Shown here: in pieces, positions 7,252 through 9,568 of the stretch
Layout of the letters: the number at the start of each line of letters is the position of its first letter
How positions within the stretch are numbered: position 1 is the stretch's first letter
Assembly: GCA_946479405.1 (NCBI GenBank)
Contig: CAMLGD010000124.1
Span: 1-9,568 of the forward strand
Source: an uncultured Vogesella sp.
GTDB lineage: Bacteria; Pseudomonadota; Gammaproteobacteria; Burkholderiales; Chromobacteriaceae
Length of the DNA: 9,568 bases
Direction of reading: 5' to 3'
Notes under the pieces: generated by a model
What the model saw: only the letters and a program-made list of their open reading frames with translations
Told to the model about the DNA's origin: nothing
The model's database searches: none
Translations under genes and position numbers: made by a program

Positions 7252-7974
7252 TCAGTGTGCAACGTAGAAGTCTCCACCATACACGCAGCCGCTGTCAGTA
7301 CAGCCAAGCTTGCTGCCATCGCTGGCCGGCATCACGCGGGCCGCGGTGGCCACGTTGCCGGTGGTCGCCAGAGCTGTACGGTAAGCCTTGAAGAAGCCCT
7401 CGTCCAGCACCATCTCGGCAATGCTTTCGCTGCTGCCATCCGGTTTGAATTCGGTAGACAGCAGGCGCACGCCGCGCAGATAGGCATCGACATACACGCG
7501 GAAGCTGTCGTTGCTGGCGACCAGGTTGCCGACCGAGCTGTTGCCGGACAGCTTGAAGCCCTGCACCTGTTCCGCCACCGCGCGGTAGGCATCCAGTTGC
7601 GCGGCGCGCATCGCCAGCAGGCGGCGCTGCACCGGCGACAAATCCTTGCCGGACGGCGGCGCACCGCGCCCAACCACGCGGATGCGCAGCGCGTTGTAGG
7701 CTTCCTCTTTCGCCGCCGGTGGATCGGACAGCGGGCCGACGTAGCCACCGCCCATCATCACCCCACCCTGTGTCATCACCGGCTGGCGTGCGATACCCAG
7801 CTGTTCGTGGCTACCCGCTACCGCCGGCGCTTCTTCGACATTGGTTCCCTGCGCGGGTGCGGCGGCCACCACCATCCATTGCTGGCCATCGGCCTGATTG
7901 GCAGGAGGGGTAGCGGCGCAGGCAGTCAGCGCGGTAACGGCCAGCAGGCCGGGCAACAGTCGGGTTAAGTTCAT
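7252..7974 (-). CDS. flgP: FlgP-like LPP20-family outer-membrane lipoprotein
   Basis: FlgP is an outer-membrane lipoprotein needed for full motility; in Vibrio and Campylobacter it belongs to the basal disk or H-ring layer around the flagellar motor. The 240-residue product has a lipoprotein signal peptide with lipobox LTAC (16-19; lipidated C19) and Ala at +2, which predicts outer-membrane sorting. A low-complexity linker (about 20-90) rich in Ala, Pro and Gly precedes the LPP20-like domain (about 115-200), with the characteristic RAAQLDAYRAVAEQVQGF (123-140) and DAYLRGVRLLSTEF (163-176). C225 and C230 lie near the C-terminus and could form a disulfide. Start chosen at 7974: GGAG (7982-7985) is 7 bases upstream; ATG at 7989 would add MRSHS. 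It leads the flgP-flgT pair behind a sigma28 promoter. No flgO is seen beside it, unlike the Vibrio cluster. A general LPP20 lipoprotein is the fallback name. Confidence 0.82.
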   Translation of the reverse strand: MNLTRLLPGLLAVTALTACAATPPANQADGQQWMVVAAAPAQGTNVEEAPAVAGSHEQLGIARQPVMTQGGVMMGGGYVGPLSDPPAAKEEAYNALRIRVVGRGAPPSGKDLSPVQRRLLAMRAAQLDAYRAVAEQVQGFKLSGNSSVGNLVASNDSFRVYVDAYLRGVRLLSTEFKPDGSSESIAEMVLDEGFFKAYRTALATTGNVATAARVMPASDGSKLGCTDSGCVYGGDFYVAH

Positions 7975-8020
7975 GGAATGGCTCCGCATGCTATCTATAT
8001 CGTTGTACAGCGTGTCTGCT

Positions 8021-8047
8021 TTATCGGCTCCGGTTCACAAAGCTTGA
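8021..8047 (-). promoter_or_regulatory. Sigma28 (FliA) promoter of flgP-flgT
   Basis: On the minus strand: TCAAGCTT (8040-8047), an 11-base spacer, then GCCGATAA (8021-8028). The FliA consensus is TAAAGTTT-N11-GCCGATAA, so the -10 matches eight of eight, the -35 six of eight, and spacing is exact. The transcript would start about 40 bases before the flgP ATG. This supports late-flagellar-class expression of both genes, independent of the protein similarity. Confidence 0.85.
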
Positions 8048-8103
8048 GACTATTTGCAAGCGATGCTTCAAGACCGGCAACGGCTGCCGCCCGGCAGAGG
8101 CCA

Positions 8104-8112
8104 TGCTAAACT
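8104..8112 (+). promoter_or_regulatory. Possible extended -10 for ppiA
   Basis: TGC followed by TAAACT gives an extended -10-like element 35 bases before the ppiA ATG. The region 16-18 bases upstream has no -35 resemblance. A small inverted repeat, CTGCCG/CGGCAG (8084-8097), lies just before it. Weak evidence. Confidence 0.3.
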
Positions 8113-8146
8113 GCCGGCCATTGTCACACCCCCGGAATTGCCGCGC

Positions 8147-8710
8147 ATGAAAAAACTGCTGACCTCGCTGTTACTGCTGCTGCCCCTGACCACCCTGGCC
8201 GCCCCGACAGTGGAACTGACTACCAACAAGGGGCCGATCACCATCGAACTGTACCCGGCCAAGGCGCCGAAAACGGTGGAAAACTTCATCGCCTACGTCA
8301 AGGCCGGCCATTACAGCAACACCCTGTTCCATCGCATCATCGATGGTTTCATGATCCAGGGTGGCGGCTTTACCGTGCAGAACGGCAGTCTGGTGCAAAA
8401 GCCAACCCGTGCGCCGGTGATGATCGAGGCCGACAATGGCCTGAAAAACGTGATTGGCACCATTGCCATGGCGCGCACGCCGAACCCGAACTCGGCCACC
8501 TCGCAGTTTTTCATCAACCTGGTGAATAACGAGTTCCTCGACTTCCGCAGCAAGACACCGGAAGGCTGGGGCTATACCGTATTCGGCAAGGTAACTGCCG
8601 GCATGGATGTGGTGAACCGCATTTCCAAGGTACGCACCGGTTACATTGACGGTATGCAGGATGTGCCGCTGGAGCCGGTAGTGATTACCAAGGCCACCTA
8701 TAAACCCTGA
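8147..8710 (+). CDS. ppiA: Periplasmic peptidyl-prolyl cis-trans isomerase, cyclophilin type
   Basis: Cyclophilin that speeds proline isomerisation during protein folding, here in the periplasm. The 187-residue product begins with a signal peptide (MKKLLTSLLLLLPLTTLA, cleavage before APTVEL), then one cyclophilin domain (about 21-185). Active-site residues can be aligned to human CypA by eye: FHR (R63 for R55), F68, M69 and Q71 in GFMIQGG (for F60, M61, Q63), SQFF (Q120 and F122 for Q111 and F113), and F130 in place of the CypA tryptophan, as in other bacterial enzymes, which usually makes them insensitive to cyclosporin. ATG 8147 is chosen because the signal peptide starts there; the frame is open from 8054, but that part is not protein-like. 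Only a poor GGA ribosome site is seen 10 bases upstream. ppiB follows 19 bases after the stop. Confidence 0.92.
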   Translation: MKKLLTSLLLLLPLTTLAAPTVELTTNKGPITIELYPAKAPKTVENFIAYVKAGHYSNTLFHRIIDGFMIQGGGFTVQNGSLVQKPTRAPVMIEADNGLKNVIGTIAMARTPNPNSATSQFFINLVNNEFLDFRSKTPEGWGYTVFGKVTAGMDVVNRISKVRTGYIDGMQDVPLEPVVITKATYKP

Positions 8711-8729
8711 TAGACGCAAGGATTGACCC

Positions 8730-9227
8730 ATGATCAAGCTGACCACCAACCACGGTGACATCGTGCTGGAAATGTTCGCCGACAAGGCCCCGAAAACCGT
8801 GGCCAACTTCGAACAATACGTACTGGATGGCCACTACAACGGCACCATCTTTCATCGCGTAATCAACGGTTTCATGATCCAGGGCGGCGGTTTTACTGCC
8901 GACATGGAGCAGAAAGACACCCGCGACACCATCCAGAACGAAGCCAACAACGGCGTGTCCAACAAGACCTACACCATCGCCATGGCCCGCACCCCGGATC
9001 CGCATTCCGCCAGCGCCCAGTTCTTCATCAACGTGGCCGATAACGACTTCCTGGACTTCCGTGCCGAAACCATGCAGGGCTGGGGCTACTGCGTGTTCGG
9101 CCAGGTGGTACAGGGCCAGGACGTGGTAGACCGCATCAAGACCGTGGCCACCGGCCGTGCCGGCGGCCATCAGGACGTGCCGCTGACCCCGGTAGTGATC
9201 GAGAAGGCCGAGATCATCCAGGGCTGA
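8730..9227 (+). CDS. ppiB: Cytoplasmic peptidyl-prolyl cis-trans isomerase B, cyclophilin type
   Basis: Cytoplasmic cyclophilin of 165 residues, the standard PpiB length, with no signal peptide. The single domain has FHR (R43), GFMIQGGG (F48, M49, Q51), AQFF (Q97, F99) and F107 in the tryptophan place, so it should be active. It closely resembles the neighbouring ppiA product: [27 protein letters not shown] and QDVPL all recur in the same order. This marks the pair as paralogues that differ in cell compartment. AAGGA (8718-8722) lies 7 bases before the ATG, a strong ribosome site. It is probably co-transcribed with ppiA, as no terminator separates them, and ends before a clear terminator. Confidence 0.95.
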   Translation: MIKLTTNHGDIVLEMFADKAPKTVANFEQYVLDGHYNGTIFHRVINGFMIQGGGFTADMEQKDTRDTIQNEANNGVSNKTYTIAMARTPDPHSASAQFFINVADNDFLDFRAETMQGWGYCVFGQVVQGQDVVDRIKTVATGRAGGHQDVPLTPVVIEKAEIIQG

Positions 9228-9245
9228 TGAGCGTTCATCGATACC

Positions 9246-9269
9246 AGGCCGCCATGTGCGGCCTTTTTT
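9246..9269 (+). terminator. Intrinsic terminator after ppiB
   Basis: Stem GGCCGC (9247-9252) with GCGGCC (9258-9263), a 5-base loop CATGT, and six T residues (9264-9269). It starts about 20 bases after the ppiB stop and ends only 11 bases before the lpxH ATG, so it may act as an attenuator as well as ending ppiAB transcripts. Confidence 0.88.
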
Positions 9270-9280
9270 GACTGTTGACC

Positions 9281-9568
9281 ATGGCCATCCATTTCATTTC
9301 CGACCTGCACCTGCACGACGAAGCCAGCTGGCTCGGCGAGCTGTTCACCCGCACGCTGGCTGACTGGCGCGGCAAGATCGACGCGCTGTACATCCTGGGC
9401 GACTTGTTTGAATACTGGGTGGGCGACGACGACCGGCAGCCGTTCAACGACGCCATGTTGGCCGCCATGCGCGACTTCGCCAGCGTCACGCCACTGTATG
9501 TGATGCGCGGCAACCGCGACTTCCTGCTGGGGCCGGGCTTTGCCGCCGCCAGCGGCGCCACGCTGCTG
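9281..9568 (+). CDS. lpxH: UDP-2,3-diacylglucosamine diphosphatase, N-terminal part (cut by window edge)
   Basis: LpxH is the metal-dependent phosphoesterase that converts UDP-2,3-diacylglucosamine to lipid X plus UMP in lipid A biosynthesis, at the inner face of the inner membrane. 96 residues are present of the usual roughly 240. The calcineurin-like metal motifs seen are D8 and H10 in FISDLHLHD, D41 in GDLFEYWVGDD, and N78-R79 in GNRDFLLG; the later His ligands lie outside the window. The ATG at 9281 gives the normal LpxH N-terminus, MAIHFISDLH. No Shine-Dalgarno sequence stands before it, and only 11 bases separate it from the ppiB terminator, so its transcription probably depends on read-through or on a promoter within the ppiB end. 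Its presence indicates an LPS-making Gram-negative host. Confidence 0.95.
   Translation, partial: MAIHFISDLHLHDEASWLGELFTRTLADWRGKIDALYILGDLFEYWVGDDDRQPFNDAMLAAMRDFASVTPLYVMRGNRDFLLGPGFAAASGATLL

Noticed and set aside
7975..7989. An upstream ATG at 7989 as the flgP start.
   Set aside because: It would add MRSHS ahead of the lipoprotein signal and would swallow the GGAG ribosome site that is well spaced from the ATG at 7974.
1..9568. Neisserial DNA uptake sequence (GCCGTCTGAA) or terminators made from it.
   Set aside because: I saw no exact copy on either strand; the nearest look-alike, GGCCGTCAGAC near 889-899, is inside uvrB and not a match.

Overview
The window is GC-rich, densely coded chromosomal DNA from a Gram-negative bacterium. 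Gene content (UvrB, a PBP7-type peptidase, FbpABC, FlgP/FlgT, two cyclophilins, LpxH), protein sequence character and codon use suggest a motile betaproteobacterium. A Neisseriales/Chromobacteriaceae member (Chromobacterium, Vogesella or Aquitalea-like) fits best, but that placement is inference from similarity by eye. There are no mobile elements, CRISPR arrays, tRNA or rRNA genes, and no gene-free stretch over 300 bases.

Layout. (1) 1-998, minus: the N-terminal half of uvrB, running off the left edge. (2) 1142-1996, plus: a PBP7/PbpG-type periplasmic D-Ala-D-Ala endopeptidase, diverging from uvrB and closed by a strong hairpin-plus-T7 terminator. (3) 5859-2059, minus: a complete fbpA-fbpB-fbpC ferric iron uptake operon. 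It has a near-consensus sigma70 promoter whose -35 lies inside a Fur-box-like sequence, a long hairpin with a T-rich tail between fbpA and fbpB, and a one-base TGATG overlap between fbpB and fbpC. (4) 7974-5941, minus: flgP (LPP20-type outer-membrane lipoprotein) and flgT, two accessory flagellar basal-body genes, behind a very good sigma28 (FliA) promoter. (5) 8147-9227, plus: two adjacent cyclophilin-type prolyl isomerases, one secreted (PpiA) and one cytoplasmic (PpiB), followed by a terminator. (6) 9281 to the right edge, plus: the start of lpxH, which begins only 11 bases after that terminator.

How the parts work together. The fbp genes form one pathway: FbpA captures Fe3+ in the periplasm, FbpB carries it across the inner membrane, FbpC supplies ATP. 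The hairpin after fbpA would give more binding protein than permease. FlgP and FlgT act at the outer-membrane end of the flagellar motor and are read as late, FliA-dependent flagellar genes. I see no terminator between flgT and fbpA, so flagellar transcription could run into the iron operon.

I found no undescribed multi-gene system. The points most worth a second look are regulatory: the FliA promoter on flgP-flgT, the Fur/sigma70 overlap, the intra-operon hairpin and the palindrome at the fbpB start, the missing flgT-fbpA terminator, and the terminator abutting lpxH.
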